This document shows positions 43,452-53,279 of a DNA stretch of 60,245 bases, in pieces; the stretch's first letter is position 1; every line of letters starts with the position of its first letter. Location: positions 1-60,245 of the forward strand of contig CAKOLK010000006.1 in assembly GCA_934096275.1 (NCBI GenBank). Direction: 5' to 3'. The notes under the pieces are model-generated. The model searched no databases. It had not been told where the DNA came from and worked only from the letters and a program-made list of their open reading frames with translations. Position numbers and translations under genes: made by a program. This DNA is from an uncultured Bacilli bacterium. Lineage in GTDB: Bacteria > Bacillota_I > Bacilli_A > RF39 > UBA660.

Positions 43452-44945
43452 TTATTTTATTTCTTGTTTTGTTCCAGTATACTTGTATCCTTGTTTAATT
43501 AATTTTGTATCATTTGATGAATTAGACCATACTTTGTAAGTTTGTGCTTTTGATTTAAGTTTTCTTGTTTTTGTATGATAGTAATATACTCTTTCAGTTG
43601 TTGTTACTGTTACAGTTTTTTGTTCATAACCAATTATTCTTGATACTGTTGTATAAATTGGAACTTCTCTTTCTAATAATTCACTACATTCTGCTTCAAG
43701 TGTTTTCTTAGAAGTTGATGATACTGTTGCGCTTCTTGTATATTTCTTGAATATATACATTGGTTTTAGTGTACAGTTAGAAGCACAAGCATCAAAGTCA
43801 AATCCAACATATTCATATTTTACTGTATTTGTATTTTGTGGAACATATCCAAGTGTTACTTTTCTTTGATATTTCCAATCTGTTGCCTTATATGTTTTTC
43901 CTGTTGTTTGATTTATATAGTAATAATAGTTTTTACATGTCCATTGTTTAGATGTTAATGATGTTTTAATTAGTTCATCTTTTCCAAATATTGGTTTTGT
44001 TGTATCATTTCTATATTGTTTCTTATTATGTGTTATATTTGCATAACCATATTTTTCATTCCATACCAATTCTTGTTTACCCCAAACAATGTTGTTATTA
44101 TTTGGATCATATTCTTTTTCTTTTGACCAATCTGACCAATTACTATATGTTGCTTCGACTTTCTTTTCATATAAATATTGATATTTTTTACATGCTTTTT
44201 CATATGCTGATTTTGTTACAACATTTCCTTTATTGTCATAGTATTTATTATTTACTACTTTACAATAGTATTTTGTTGTTGGCGGTGTATTTTTACATGC
44301 TTTTTCATATGCTGATTTTGTTACAACATTTCCTTTATTGTCATAGTATTTATTATTTACCACTTTACAATAATGTTTTGTTGCTGGTGTAGGTGTTGGT
44401 TTATTGTTGTTGGTTGTTGTTTTTGTAGTTGTTGTCTTAGTTGTTGTTTTCTTTTCACAAACATAATTAGGACAATAATCATAGCATCCTAAATATACGA
44501 TTACATAATCTTCATCATCGCCACATGAAAGGTAAATTTTCATTTCATATTCTGTTTTTTTCTTTGTTACTTCAACATATGTGCTATCAATGTTACACAT
44601 TTTACCTTTATCATCACTTAAGTTAATTAGAAGTTTCTTTTCTAACATTTCTCCAAGTGTAATTCTTACTTTATCTCCTTCATTTTTAGGAAGTCTTTCT
44701 AATGTAAAGTAAGATTCTGCTACATCTTTTAATAAATTGATGTTTTCTTGAAAGTAATTTGAGAATTCATTTGTTTCTTCTTTATTACTATTTAATAGTT
44801 TTTGAATTGTTGAATTAGTTGGGAAAATCCATACTAGTAATAAAAGTAATATTACTATTAATAGAAATCCTACTAAAAAGTTTTTAATATAATGTGTTAA
44901 TGGTTTGTTATTATTATTTTCATTATAATCTACTTCGTATCCCAT
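43452..44945 (-). CDS. Membrane-anchored surface protein with Thr-rich linker and repeats
   Basis: A 497-aa protein with a short cytoplasmic N-terminus and a signal-anchor helix (about residues 22-44), so most of it is outside. Order after the helix: helical segment, a region with Cys pairs (CGDDED, CYDYC), a Thr/Lys-rich linker (about 165-188), two nearly identical 35-residue repeats (HYCKVVNNKYYDNKGN..), then an aromatic- and Trp-rich region (WSDWSKEKEYD, WTCKNYYYYIN) with spaced Cys. Family not recognised; the Thr-rich stretch looks like a wall-spanning stalk. It follows the 635-aa gene by 13 nt, RBS AAGGGGG. Confidence 0.65.
   Translation of the reverse strand: MGYEVDYNENNNNKPLTHYIKNFLVGFLLIVILLLLLVWIFPTNSTIQKLLNSNKEETNEFSNYFQENINLLKDVAESYFTLERLPKNEGDKVRITLGEMLEKKLLINLSDDKGKMCNIDSTYVEVTKKKTEYEMKIYLSCGDDEDYVIVYLGCYDYCPNYVCEKKTTTKTTTTKTTTNNNKPTPTPATKHYCKVVNNKYYDNKGNVVTKSAYEKACKNTPPTTKYYCKVVNNKYYDNKGNVVTKSAYEKACKKYQYLYEKKVEATYSNWSDWSKEKEYDPNNNNIVWGKQELVWNEKYGYANITHNKKQYRNDTTKPIFGKDELIKTSLTSKQWTCKNYYYYINQTTGKTYKATDWKYQRKVTLGYVPQNTNTVKYEYVGFDFDACASNCTLKPMYIFKKYTRSATVSSTSKKTLEAECSELLEREVPIYTTVSRIIGYEQKTVTVTTTERVYYYHTKTRKLKSKAQTYKVWSNSSNDTKLIKQGYKYTGTKQEIK
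44185..44382 (-). repeat. Tandem 105-bp coding repeat (two copies)
   Basis: Two copies of a 105-bp unit (35 codons) lie in tandem within the surface-protein gene; for about 90 bp they differ at only a few bases. The copies start at about 44185 and 44290. Near identity at DNA level implies recent duplication or gene conversion. Confidence 0.9.
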
Positions 44946-44958
44946 AATTTAATCCCCC

Positions 44959-46866
44959 TTATTTGCTATAAACTCTTTCTATAATTGTTTCATCTTCATA
45001 TGTATAGTTATTGTCAGCAGATGGTGTCACTGTTTCAGTGTTTTTTATAATTGTTGAATCTTCGTTGTTATTTGTATTATCATTACTACTATTGTTATTA
45101 TTTGAATTATTACCACTATTGTTATTGCTATTGTTGTTATTATTTGTGTTGTCTTCTACTGTTGTATCTTTTGGTATGTTTCTATCAGTTGTTGTAGTTT
45201 CTTCTTCTTTAATTATTTCTTTTTCAGCATCTTCTCTAAATTGTTTTTCGCTATCATATAGTTCTTTTGCAAGTCTTACAGCTTCTCTATAACCTTGCCA
45301 TAATGCCACTTTGTACTTGTCTTTATATTTTCCTGTATAACTATTTGCTTTATTTGTTAATTTGGCTTCATATGTAGCACTATTGAATGAACCATTATTT
45401 CTATACATTTCTTGATAGATATCATTTGTGAAGTTAACACCATATTGTTTTGCTTCTCTTGTTATTTCTTCAATTGCATTTGCATCATCTATTGAATAAT
45501 CTTTATTATCAATTGTTATTATTGGATCAAGTCTATCTGCTTTATCTTCTGCCTTTTTAACTTCATCTTTTCCAAACTCTTTGATAGCAGTCTTTTTACT
45601 AACTTGTTTTCTTGTAAATTTAGTGTTTTTAATTTTTGTATTTTTATATACTGTATTATTTGTAGATATTTTTTTTGTTAATCTTCCATTTTTTATTATT
45701 GGTGCAATATCTCTTGAACTAACTTTAATATTTTTATTATCCATTGCATCTGAAATATAATATAATGCTTGATTATCAGTTAAGTTAATTTCTTGTTTGT
45801 CTTGATTTGTAACTACTACTAAGTTTCTTGCTTCTGTGTATTCATCAATTTCTTTTATGTATTCTTTTATAGTGTTACATGTTACTGTTTCATTGGCTTC
45901 GACTACTTTGTCTGCGAACGATTTTGATAGTACTCCATTTAATTCTAGTGCTGCTGTCATATGTGTTCCGATGAATGATACAGCTTCTGGACAAGTATTT
46001 TTTAAACTATCTATTTTGCCACTGAAATATATTTGATCTAGTTTATTAACAATTTTTTGTTTATTTTCTTTAGATGGTTTTTTATTGTAGTTTAATACTA
46101 ATTTTTCAAAGCTAGCAAATAATTCTTGATTTTTTTCATTTTGGAATAGTTTATCTATACCAGATGGATTTGTTGCTCTTAGATAATAATTATTTAATAC
46201 TCTTGCAGAATTAGTGTAATCTTCAGTTGCTTTTGCATCATCAAATGTTGAACCAAATATTTCATAGAATGTTTCTTTTGAATATGTATCAGCATTTGCA
46301 TATGTAAACAATGATTTAACTTCTTCAGCATTTAAGAATAATTGTGCACCTTTGTCAGCTTTTACTTTAATAGTTGGAGCTGCAGTATTGTTGAAATAGT
46401 CTTGAACTTCATCCATCAATTCAAATGAATCTCTTTGTACTCCTTCATTTAAAAGTGCAAGTAATTGTTCAAAATCCATTTCTTGATAATTTTCTACTGT
46501 TGTTACTGGTTCTTCTGTTTTTTGTTCTTTAGTTGAGCATCCAATAAGTGCTGATGCTGCGACTGCTACTGTTAAGATTCCTGCGGTTATTTTAAGTTTT
46601 AGATTCTTTTTAGCATTTTTGATGTTATTCTTATAAACTTTCATGTTTGAGATTTTTGAATCTTTTTCTTTTTTAAAGTATTCTTCTCCAATTACAACTT
46701 GTTTATTATCATTAGCTTCCATGAACTTATAAATTGCAGATGTTTCTCCTAAACCTATTAATATTTCTCCAATGTCTTTTGGACTTTTTAATTCATATGT
46801 TTTTCCTTTGTAACCAAACTTTGTTGCATTTCTTAATTCTTTGTCTAAATAAAACTTATTATCCAT
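44959..46866 (-). CDS. Large membrane-anchored protein with Asn-rich C-terminus, unknown
   Basis: A 635-aa protein starting MDNKFYLDKELRNATKFGY; the longer frame begins before the RBS AAAGGGGG. Residues 1-85 are cytoplasmic, then a hydrophobic helix (about 88-110) ending in SALIGCS, which looks like a lipobox but lies too far in to be a normal signal peptide. The external part is mostly helical (LEEF..-rich, EITREAKQYGVNFTNDIYQEMY), and an Asn/Ser/Asp-rich low-complexity stretch (about 580-620) follows. Family unknown. It is cotranscribed with the 497-aa surface protein. Confidence 0.6.
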   Translation of the reverse strand: MDNKFYLDKELRNATKFGYKGKTYELKSPKDIGEILIGLGETSAIYKFMEANDNKQVVIGEEYFKKEKDSKISNMKVYKNNIKNAKKNLKLKITAGILTVAVAASALIGCSTKEQKTEEPVTTVENYQEMDFEQLLALLNEGVQRDSFELMDEVQDYFNNTAAPTIKVKADKGAQLFLNAEEVKSLFTYANADTYSKETFYEIFGSTFDDAKATEDYTNSARVLNNYYLRATNPSGIDKLFQNEKNQELFASFEKLVLNYNKKPSKENKQKIVNKLDQIYFSGKIDSLKNTCPEAVSFIGTHMTAALELNGVLSKSFADKVVEANETVTCNTIKEYIKEIDEYTEARNLVVVTNQDKQEINLTDNQALYYISDAMDNKNIKVSSRDIAPIIKNGRLTKKISTNNTVYKNTKIKNTKFTRKQVSKKTAIKEFGKDEVKKAEDKADRLDPIITIDNKDYSIDDANAIEEITREAKQYGVNFTNDIYQEMYRNNGSFNSATYEAKLTNKANSYTGKYKDKYKVALWQGYREAVRLAKELYDSEKQFREDAEKEIIKEEETTTTDRNIPKDTTVEDNTNNNNNSNNNSGNNSNNNNSSNDNTNNNEDSTIIKNTETVTPSADNNYTYEDETIIERVYSK

Positions 46867-46962
46867 ATTATTTCCCCCTTTAACTTGGAATGGCATTATT
46901 ATAGCACTTTTTGTCGTTTTTGTCAATTATTTTCGTGTTTTCTTTGTTTTTTTAAATTTTAT

Positions 46963-47001
46963 ATCAAAAAAGTATATGCTTATTTTGTTGACATATACTT
47001 T
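46963..47001 (-). terminator. Terminator of the pssA transcript
   Basis: Perfect ten-base-pair stem AAAGTATATG / CATATACTTT (46969-47001) with T-run on the minus strand, overlapping the pssA stop. Confidence 0.75.
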
Positions 47002-47626
47002 ATAAAATTATTAGTATTACCCCTAAAATTAGACCTCCAATTAGAAATATTATTAACTCTTTTGTTTGTGGTTTTCTAATTTTAAAGTTTAAAACAAATA
47101 AGAATGATGTTATTAACATTACTATTGTATATAAAACATTAAATGTATTAGTTGTTAACAACATTGTTAATAAGTAGAAGATTGGGAATATTATAGCAGT
47201 TGATGTTACTGGTAGTCCACTATAGTATTTTACTGGTGCATTTTGGTCAGCAATTGTATTAAAGTATGCTAATCTTATGACTCCTCCAAGGGCAAATAGT
47301 ATAAATATTATGATATTAATTATACTATGTAAACCTAGGGAATAAAATATTATAATCGGCAACATTATGAATGCAATTAGATCTGCTAATGAGTCTAGTT
47401 CTACTCCAAATTGTTTTTCTTGTTCTGTTCTTTTACATGATCTTGCTACTTTCCCATCAAATGCATCACAAAGACCTGATATTATCAATAGCAAAAGGGC
47501 ATACTTTTGTTCATTTTCTATTAGTGCTATATACATACCTATAATTGCACTTATTACGGATAGATATGTTAATATTACTGATTTTGTATAGTAACCTATC
47601 AGTACTTTTTTCTTTTCTTTTTTCAT
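47000..47626 (-). CDS. pssA: CDP-alcohol phosphatidyltransferase (PssA-like)
   Basis: A 208-aa integral membrane enzyme with about six helices. The CDP-alcohol phosphotransferase motif DG-x2-AR-x(8)-G-x3-D-x3-D is present as DGKVARSCKRTEQEKQFG then ELDSLAD. The size and the LIISGLCDAFDGK context fit phosphatidylserine synthase of the Bacillus type, but other CDP-alcohols are possible. It begins 10 nt after the HD protein. Confidence 0.85.
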   Translation of the reverse strand: MKKEKKKVLIGYYTKSVILTYLSVISAIIGMYIALIENEQKYALLLLIISGLCDAFDGKVARSCKRTEQEKQFGVELDSLADLIAFIMLPIIIFYSLGLHSIINIIIFILFALGGVIRLAYFNTIADQNAPVKYYSGLPVTSTAIIFPIFYLLTMLLTTNTFNVLYTIVMLITSFLFVLNFKIRKPQTKELIIFLIGGLILGVILIIL

Positions 47627-47635
47627 TTGGTACTC

Positions 47636-48214
47636 CTATAGTATATTGTTATTATTATCAAATTTTACGTTTAAAAATTTCTTACTTGATAAGTAATCAC
47701 ATGTATGAACGAAAATTTGGTATTTTGTTTCTGGTTTTGGCAGAACTACATTACTGTATTGATTAGTGTTCCATTGTCCCATATGTGAAGATATTGCATC
47801 TATTATGAATTTTATTTCATCATCTGTAAATGTTGTTTCTTGTTGGTGCTTTTTGATGTTGTTTGCTGCAAGTAGTGGATGATCAAATCTTGTATATTGT
47901 TCTTTTACTTCTCCGCATTTTAATGTATCATGCATTATTACTGCTATTTTTAAAAGATCTTGTTCATCTTTTGTAAACATATTTTGATAGCATTCTAGTG
48001 ATAAAAGTTCATTTGCTATTCTTGTTGCTACTTTCGTATGTCTAAGTAGTCCTTGTGGACCTGCCGAAAACTCTGGATGATATTTTCCTGTTGATGAGGC
48101 TGGTATTTCAAAGAAATAATCAGGCACACTATTTATTAATATTTTTAAATTATCTTTATATCTCTCATTTTGTATCATATCTATTTCTGGTTTTAACATT
48201 TCTTCTTTATTCAT
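47636..48214 (-). CDS. HD-domain hydrolase
   Basis: A 192-aa soluble protein. HD-domain metal ligands appear in order: LRHTK (first His, about residue 58), VIMHDTLK (His-Asp, about 95), then H in FDHPLLAA (about 115) and SHMGQW (about 145). Substrate unknown; the family includes nucleotide and cyclic-dinucleotide phosphohydrolases. It lies between the DUF1287 gene and pssA with RBS AAGGAG. Confidence 0.8.
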   Translation of the reverse strand: MNKEEMLKPEIDMIQNERYKDNLKILINSVPDYFFEIPASSTGKYHPEFSAGPQGLLRHTKVATRIANELLSLECYQNMFTKDEQDLLKIAVIMHDTLKCGEVKEQYTRFDHPLLAANNIKKHQQETTFTDDEIKFIIDAISSHMGQWNTNQYSNVVLPKPETKYQIFVHTCDYLSSKKFLNVKFDNNNNIL

Positions 48215-48231
48215 TGTACTTCTCCTTTTTA

Positions 48232-48999
48232 TTATGAATTTATTAATTGTTCTATTTTTTTATTATACTCAAATCTATAGTGATTGGTAATAGTCATATC
48301 TGTTGTTTCTAGGATGTCTTCTTCTTTTGATTTTTGTTTATCATCATAGAGGTGAATTATATATGGTATACCATTTTTGTTTATTTTATCAGAAACTATT
48401 GCTATATGAGAATTGTAATCAAATACTATTATATCACCAGGTTGGAACGAACCAACTTCATATATGTCTGTTGTTAAATCTTTTGCATATCTTTCAAAGA
48501 ATATTTGTTGATTAGTTATTCTTCTAAAATCTATGTTGTCATCTCGTATTTCTATATTGTAAGTATTCTCTTTTGACTTTTGTGTTTGTTTTATATCTTT
48601 TGATATAAGCTCTTTTAAATCATATCCTGCTTCTTTTAAGGACCATACTGTTAAATCCGCACTTATTCCTTCGGTTTCAGGCGGATAACCACCATCATAA
48701 TATTTACTTACATACCTAGGATTTCTTTCCGCTACTTTTTTAGCACCATTTAGAATATCGGTGTAATCATCTATTCCATTTTGATTATAATCATTGGCAC
48801 TTTTTTCGTAAACAAATCCAAAATCATATAGTTTGTAATATTCTTTTTTCTCGGTTGTATTTGGTGTTGTTTTTCTTTCAATGTGGTATAAATAGTTTAT
48901 ACCTTCACATGAAATTATTATCACTAGTATTCCGATTATTAAAAACATGAATTTTTTCTTTACTTCTTTTTTAATTCTTAGTTTTTTCTTCTTTTTCAT
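48232..48999 (-). CDS. DUF1287 (NlpC/P60-like) exported protein with Ser in place of Cys
   Basis: A 255-aa protein with a charged N-terminus and a signal-anchor helix (about 14-34). The domain matches DUF1287: GGYPPETEGISADLTVWSL, then NIDFRRITNQQIFF, and PGDIIVFDYNSHIAIVSD. In family members I recall, the first block reads GVCTD, with Cys as probable nucleophile; here it is GISAD, so Cys is replaced by Ser. The second-motif His (SHIAIVSD) is kept. It probably works on the cell wall but may be inactive or use Ser. It sits just after uvrB. Confidence 0.7.
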   Translation of the reverse strand: MKKKKKLRIKKEVKKKFMFLIIGILVIIISCEGINYLYHIERKTTPNTTEKKEYYKLYDFGFVYEKSANDYNQNGIDDYTDILNGAKKVAERNPRYVSKYYDGGYPPETEGISADLTVWSLKEAGYDLKELISKDIKQTQKSKENTYNIEIRDDNIDFRRITNQQIFFERYAKDLTTDIYEVGSFQPGDIIVFDYNSHIAIVSDKINKNGIPYIIHLYDDKQKSKEEDILETTDMTITNHYRFEYNKKIEQLINS

Positions 49000-49009
49000 A
49001 GCTATTCCT

Positions 49010-50953
49010 TTATTTTAATTTTAATTCGAATATAATATCACGTAATTGCATAGCACGTTCGAAGTCTAAGTTCTTTGCTGCTTCTTTCATTTCTTCTTCC
49101 AATTTTTCTATGCTTACGTTTTCCATTATATCATCTTTTTCTGGTTTTGAATAGTTTTCTTCTTCTGTATTAGATATTAACTCTCTAATTTCTTTTTTTA
49201 TTGTCTTTGGAATAATGTTATGTTCTTTGTTGTATTGTTCTTGAATTGTACGTCTTCTTTTCGTTTCTTCGATTGCTGATTTCATGCTATCGGTTATTTT
49301 ATCAGCATACATTATTACATGACCATTTTCATTTCTTGCGCATCTTCCTATTGTTTGAATAAGACTTCTTGTTGAACGTAGAAATCCTTCTTTATCTGCA
49401 TCTAGTATTGCTATTAGGCTTACTTCAGGAATGTCTAATCCTTCACGCAATAGATTTATCCCTACGATGCAGTCATAAGTTCCTAGTCTTAATTCTCTTA
49501 TTGTTTTTAATCTATCTAAGGTTTTTACTTCTGAATGAAGGTATGCCACTTTTATGTCAAGTTCTTTTAAGTAGTTTGTTAATTCTTCGGCCATTCTTAT
49601 TGTTAGAGTTGTTATTAATACCCTTTCATTTTTTTCTATTCTGGATTTTATTTCTCCAACTAAATCATCTATTTGTCCAAGGGATGGCTTAATTTCTATG
49701 GTAGGATCTAATAGTCCGGTCGGTCTTATTATTTGATCTACTTTGTTTTGTGCTAATTCTAGTTCATAATCTCCGGGTGTTGCTGATATGTATATTGCTT
49801 GGTTTATTTTTTTCTCGAATTCATCGAATTTTAATGGTCTATTATCAAGAGCACTTGGTAGTCTAAAACCGTATTCTACTAATGTTGTTTTTCTTGCTCT
49901 ATCCCCATTATACATTCCTCTTACTTGAGGTAATGTTACATGTGATTCATCCACTACTAAAAGAAAGTCTTTAGGGAAGAAGTCAATTAATGTATTAGGT
50001 GTTTCTCCTTCTTTTCTTCCTCCTAAGTGTCTTGAGTAGTTTTCAATGCCACTGCAGAATCCTGTTTCTTTCATCATTTCTATGTCATATTTTGTTCTTT
50101 GTTCTATGCGTTGGTATTCTAATAGTTTGTTATTTTCTTTAAAGTATTCTAATCTTTCTTCTAATTCTTTTTCTATTCTTTTAATTGCTTCTTGTAGTTT
50201 GTCTTCGCTTGTTACAAAGTGACTGGCTGGAAATATGGATACGTTCTTTTTTGATGAAATTATTTTTCCTGTTATTGCATCTGTTTCTAATATTTTATCT
50301 ATTTCATCACCGAATAATTCTATTCTAATTGCTTTTGAGTGCTCATTTGTAGGTATTATTTCTATTATGTCTCCATGTACTCTAAAAGTTCCTCTTTTAA
50401 AGTCTATATCATTTCTTTCGTATAACATATCAATTAATTTCATTAGTAATTGATTTCTTTCTATTGTTTGGCCAACACTTAATGTAAGCATATTTTTTTC
50501 GTATTCTTCTTTTTCTCCAATGCCGTATATACATGATACTGATGCTACCACTATTACATCTTTTGATGATAAAAGGGCACTTGTTGCAGCATGTCTTAGT
50601 TCATCTATTTCATCATTTATTGATGAATCTTTTTCAATGTATGTGTCCGTTTGAGGTTTATAGGCTTCTGGTTGATAATAGTCGTAATATGAAACAAAGT
50701 ATTCAACATGGTTTTCTGGAAATAGTTCTTTTAATTCAGAGTATAGTTGTCCCGCTAATGTTTTGTTGTGCGCTAATACTAATGTTGGTTTGTTTGTTTC
50801 TTTTATAACATTTGCTATTGTAAATGTTTTTCCAGTTCCTGTTGCTCCTAGTAAAACTTGATGTTTTAATCCTTTGTTTACTCCGTCTACTAAGCTTTTG
50901 ATTGCTTGTGGTTGATCACCACTTGGTTGAAATTTAGAGTGTAATTTAAACAT
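49010..50953 (-). CDS. uvrB: Excinuclease ABC subunit B
   Basis: A 647-aa protein starting MFKLHSKFQPSGDQPQAI; the longer frame begins upstream of RBS GGAGG. Walker A GATGTGKTFT, beta-hairpin region VSYYDYYQPEAY, helicase motifs (DESH, LTIRMAEELT, IQTIGRCARN) and the C-terminal UVR domain (KLEEEMKEAAKNLDFERAMQLRD in part) are all present. It loads after UvrA and recruits UvrC for incision. Confidence 0.98.
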   Translation of the reverse strand: MFKLHSKFQPSGDQPQAIKSLVDGVNKGLKHQVLLGATGTGKTFTIANVIKETNKPTLVLAHNKTLAGQLYSELKELFPENHVEYFVSYYDYYQPEAYKPQTDTYIEKDSSINDEIDELRHAATSALLSSKDVIVVASVSCIYGIGEKEEYEKNMLTLSVGQTIERNQLLMKLIDMLYERNDIDFKRGTFRVHGDIIEIIPTNEHSKAIRIELFGDEIDKILETDAITGKIISSKKNVSIFPASHFVTSEDKLQEAIKRIEKELEERLEYFKENNKLLEYQRIEQRTKYDIEMMKETGFCSGIENYSRHLGGRKEGETPNTLIDFFPKDFLLVVDESHVTLPQVRGMYNGDRARKTTLVEYGFRLPSALDNRPLKFDEFEKKINQAIYISATPGDYELELAQNKVDQIIRPTGLLDPTIEIKPSLGQIDDLVGEIKSRIEKNERVLITTLTIRMAEELTNYLKELDIKVAYLHSEVKTLDRLKTIRELRLGTYDCIVGINLLREGLDIPEVSLIAILDADKEGFLRSTRSLIQTIGRCARNENGHVIMYADKITDSMKSAIEETKRRRTIQEQYNKEHNIIPKTIKKEIRELISNTEEENYSKPEKDDIMENVSIEKLEEEMKEAAKNLDFERAMQLRDIIFELKLK

Positions 50954-51019
50954 AGTATTCCTCCTTTGCAATACTATTATAATACACGAATGATTATTTG
51001 TAAATAAAGTTTATGATTA

Positions 51020-51865
51020 TCATTTTTTATTGTTTAGTAAATATGCTTTGTATGAGTTTTCTAAGAACATTGCTATGGTTGCTGGTCCTACTCCTTTTGG
51101 CACTGGTGTTATATAGGATACTTTTTCTTTAACATCTTCAAAGTCAACATCTCCACATAGTTTTCCATTTTCATCCTTATTTATTCCAACATCTATTATC
51201 ACTGCATCTTTTTTGATATAGTCTTTAGTTATAAGTTTTGGTCTTCCTATAGCACTTATTAGTATATCAGCTTTAGCTTTATTGATAATATTTTTTACAT
51301 CTTTCGTTTTAGAATGACACAATGTTACTGTTGCATTGTTATTTGTCAGCAATAAAGAAAGTGGTTTTCCAACAATATCACTTCTTCCTAAAATTATGAT
51401 ATTTTTCTCTTTAATATCTATTTTATATAACTCTAAAAGTTTTAATATTCCAATTGGTGTACATGGCGCTAATGTGTAGTCATTATTATATAGTTTTATT
51501 ATGTTTGAGTCAGTTAAGCCATCTATATCTTTGTTTTCATCTATTGCATTAACAATTGTTTTTTGATTCAAATTTTTTGGAAGAGGCAATTGAATCATGA
51601 TGCCATCTATTTCTTTATTTTGATTTAACTCATTTATTACTTTTATAATTTCCTGTTCTTTAATTTCTTCTTCTAGTTTAATATGATTTATTAATATGTT
51701 AATTTCTTGTTCTAATTTCTTTTTTTGGTTTATGTAGATAGTACTAGATTCATTGTTTCCAACTTGAATGATTGCTACTTTAATTGGCCTTGGTAACATT
51801 TTTGTTTTTTCTTTTAATTCTTTTATTATTTTTTCTTTTAACTTATTTCCTTCGATTAGTATCAT
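51020..51865 (-). CDS. folD: Methylenetetrahydrofolate dehydrogenase / cyclohydrolase
   Basis: A 281-aa bifunctional enzyme. Catalytic region STIYINQKKK (Tyr and Lys) near residue 45, IMIQLPLP at about 85, and the NADP-binding half with GRSDIVGKPLSLLL and PVPKGVGPATIAMFLEN. It interconverts methylene-, methenyl- and formyl-THF. The ATG at 51865 is preferred over the upstream GTG; no strong RBS is seen before either. Confidence 0.97.
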   Translation of the reverse strand: MILIEGNKLKEKIIKELKEKTKMLPRPIKVAIIQVGNNESSTIYINQKKKLEQEINILINHIKLEEEIKEQEIIKVINELNQNKEIDGIMIQLPLPKNLNQKTIVNAIDENKDIDGLTDSNIIKLYNNDYTLAPCTPIGILKLLELYKIDIKEKNIIILGRSDIVGKPLSLLLTNNNATVTLCHSKTKDVKNIINKAKADILISAIGRPKLITKDYIKKDAVIIDVGINKDENGKLCGDVDFEDVKEKVSYITPVPKGVGPATIAMFLENSYKAYLLNNKK

Positions 51866-51917
51866 ATTATTCACGTTTATTGTCTTTTTTTATTTTAGAC
51901 TAGTTCCTTTCTTTTGA

Positions 51918-51952
51918 TTTTAAAAAGTTATTAACAAGATTGTTAATAACTT
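51918..51952 (-). terminator. Terminator of the 410-aa membrane-protein gene
   Basis: Perfect stem AAGTTATTAACA / TGTTAATAACTT (51924-51952) followed by TTTTTAAAAT on the minus strand; the stem includes the stop codon. Confidence 0.75.
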
Positions 51953-53175
51953 TGTGGCATTAATGATCCAAAAATTGTTGATAACTTCTCAAATCCTTTA
52001 TTTTGTAATAGCTTTGTTGCAATATCTTGCATTTGTTTTTCTGTTAAGTCTTCATATTTTACTGAATCTTTTATTTCTTTTTTATTTATTGTTGGATTTT
52101 TTTCTTCCTTGTTTGTTATGTTTATTGTAGCATTTCCTAATCCAATAAGTGATGCTTCAATTGATATTTTTTCTTTTTCTTTTGTAATAGCTCCTTTAGA
52201 TATTATTACATCTTCTTGTTTTATTTTAAAGTCATATTTGTCTTTGTGTTTTGTGACTGCTATATTATAAGTTTCTTCATCTTGTTTTAATTCTACTTCA
52301 TATCTAACTACTTCTTTTAAAATTCCCTTACAATAGATAGATACTATCATAGTAGTCCCACTTTGGTTATCAAATGATATTTCATCGATTAGATTTTCTA
52401 TTTCTTCTTTTGTGTTTTTAGTTTCTGATATAGAGTTAGCTGCTTTAATGAATTCTTGATCATCTTTTAGATATGTTAAAAAGTCTTTTAATATTTTTGC
52501 TAGTTTTTCATCATTTAATTTCATTGATATTTTTGTTGTTTTTGTCTTTTTATCATCAATTGTAATTGTTTTGTTTTCTGAAGTTAAGTATTCCTTTTTT
52601 AAAGACTTTTGAAATGCTTTATTAACACTTTTAACAATTACTTTGCTTTCTTTTGTATTTTTTGCTGTATTGAATATATCATCATAGTCTTCAGATATGT
52701 CTACATTTATATACTTATCAAATACTCCAGGTAGTTGTACAAAACTTTTTTTGTCTTGCATGTAGATATTTGCATCAATTAATTTTTCATTTTTATATGT
52801 TGTTTTTAATTCTGTTTGTAATATTTTATTTTCTGTATCCATTTTGTAGTTGGCAACCACTGATAGACCATTAAAGGCATCAACCATTTCTTTTAATGTT
52901 GCATCAGTTGATTCAATGTTATAGTCAATTTCTAAATTACCTGATATTTTTTTTATTTTTTCTTGTTTTTCTATTTGTTCTGTTATATTTTCTGTTAGTT
53001 TATTTGCATTGTACTTTATTGCTAGTAATGGATTGCTATTGATGTAGAAGTAGATTATTACTGCTCCTACTATCAATAATATTACTACCGATAGTAATAT
53101 TAATAGTAATTTACTTTTCTTTTTGTCTTTTTCAAAGCTTACTATTTCATTACCCATTATTTCATTGTTTTCCAT
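51943..53175 (-). CDS. Single-span membrane protein with large extracellular domain, unknown
   Basis: A 410-aa protein: 22 cytoplasmic residues ending in basic DKKKSK, a transmembrane helix (about 23-45), then an external domain of about 360 residues rich in beta strands and Lys/Asn (KISGNLEIDYNIES, AITKEKEKISIEASLIGLGNATINI). The layout resembles DUF6583-type proteins of Firmicutes, but I cannot confirm the family. Monocistronic with its own terminator. Confidence 0.6.
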   Translation of the reverse strand: MENNEIMGNEIVSFEKDKKKSKLLLILLSVVILLIVGAVIIYFYINSNPLLAIKYNANKLTENITEQIEKQEKIKKISGNLEIDYNIESTDATLKEMVDAFNGLSVVANYKMDTENKILQTELKTTYKNEKLIDANIYMQDKKSFVQLPGVFDKYINVDISEDYDDIFNTAKNTKESKVIVKSVNKAFQKSLKKEYLTSENKTITIDDKKTKTTKISMKLNDEKLAKILKDFLTYLKDDQEFIKAANSISETKNTKEEIENLIDEISFDNQSGTTMIVSIYCKGILKEVVRYEVELKQDEETYNIAVTKHKDKYDFKIKQEDVIISKGAITKEKEKISIEASLIGLGNATINITNKEEKNPTINKKEIKDSVKYEDLTEKQMQDIATKLLQNKGFEKLSTIFGSLMPQSY

Positions 53176-53249
53176 ATTAAAAACTCCTTTTTTCTTATTT
53201 TCTGCCTTTATTTTATCACACAGTTATTATGTTTTCAAGTAACTATTCA

Positions 53250-53279
53250 TATAAAAAGAAGAGTTTTTTTACTCTTCTT
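53250..53279 (-). terminator. Terminator of hpf
   Basis: Nine-base-pair perfect stem AAGAAGAGT / ACTCTTCTT (53256-53279) and TTTTTAT on the minus strand, overlapping the hpf stop region. Confidence 0.85.
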
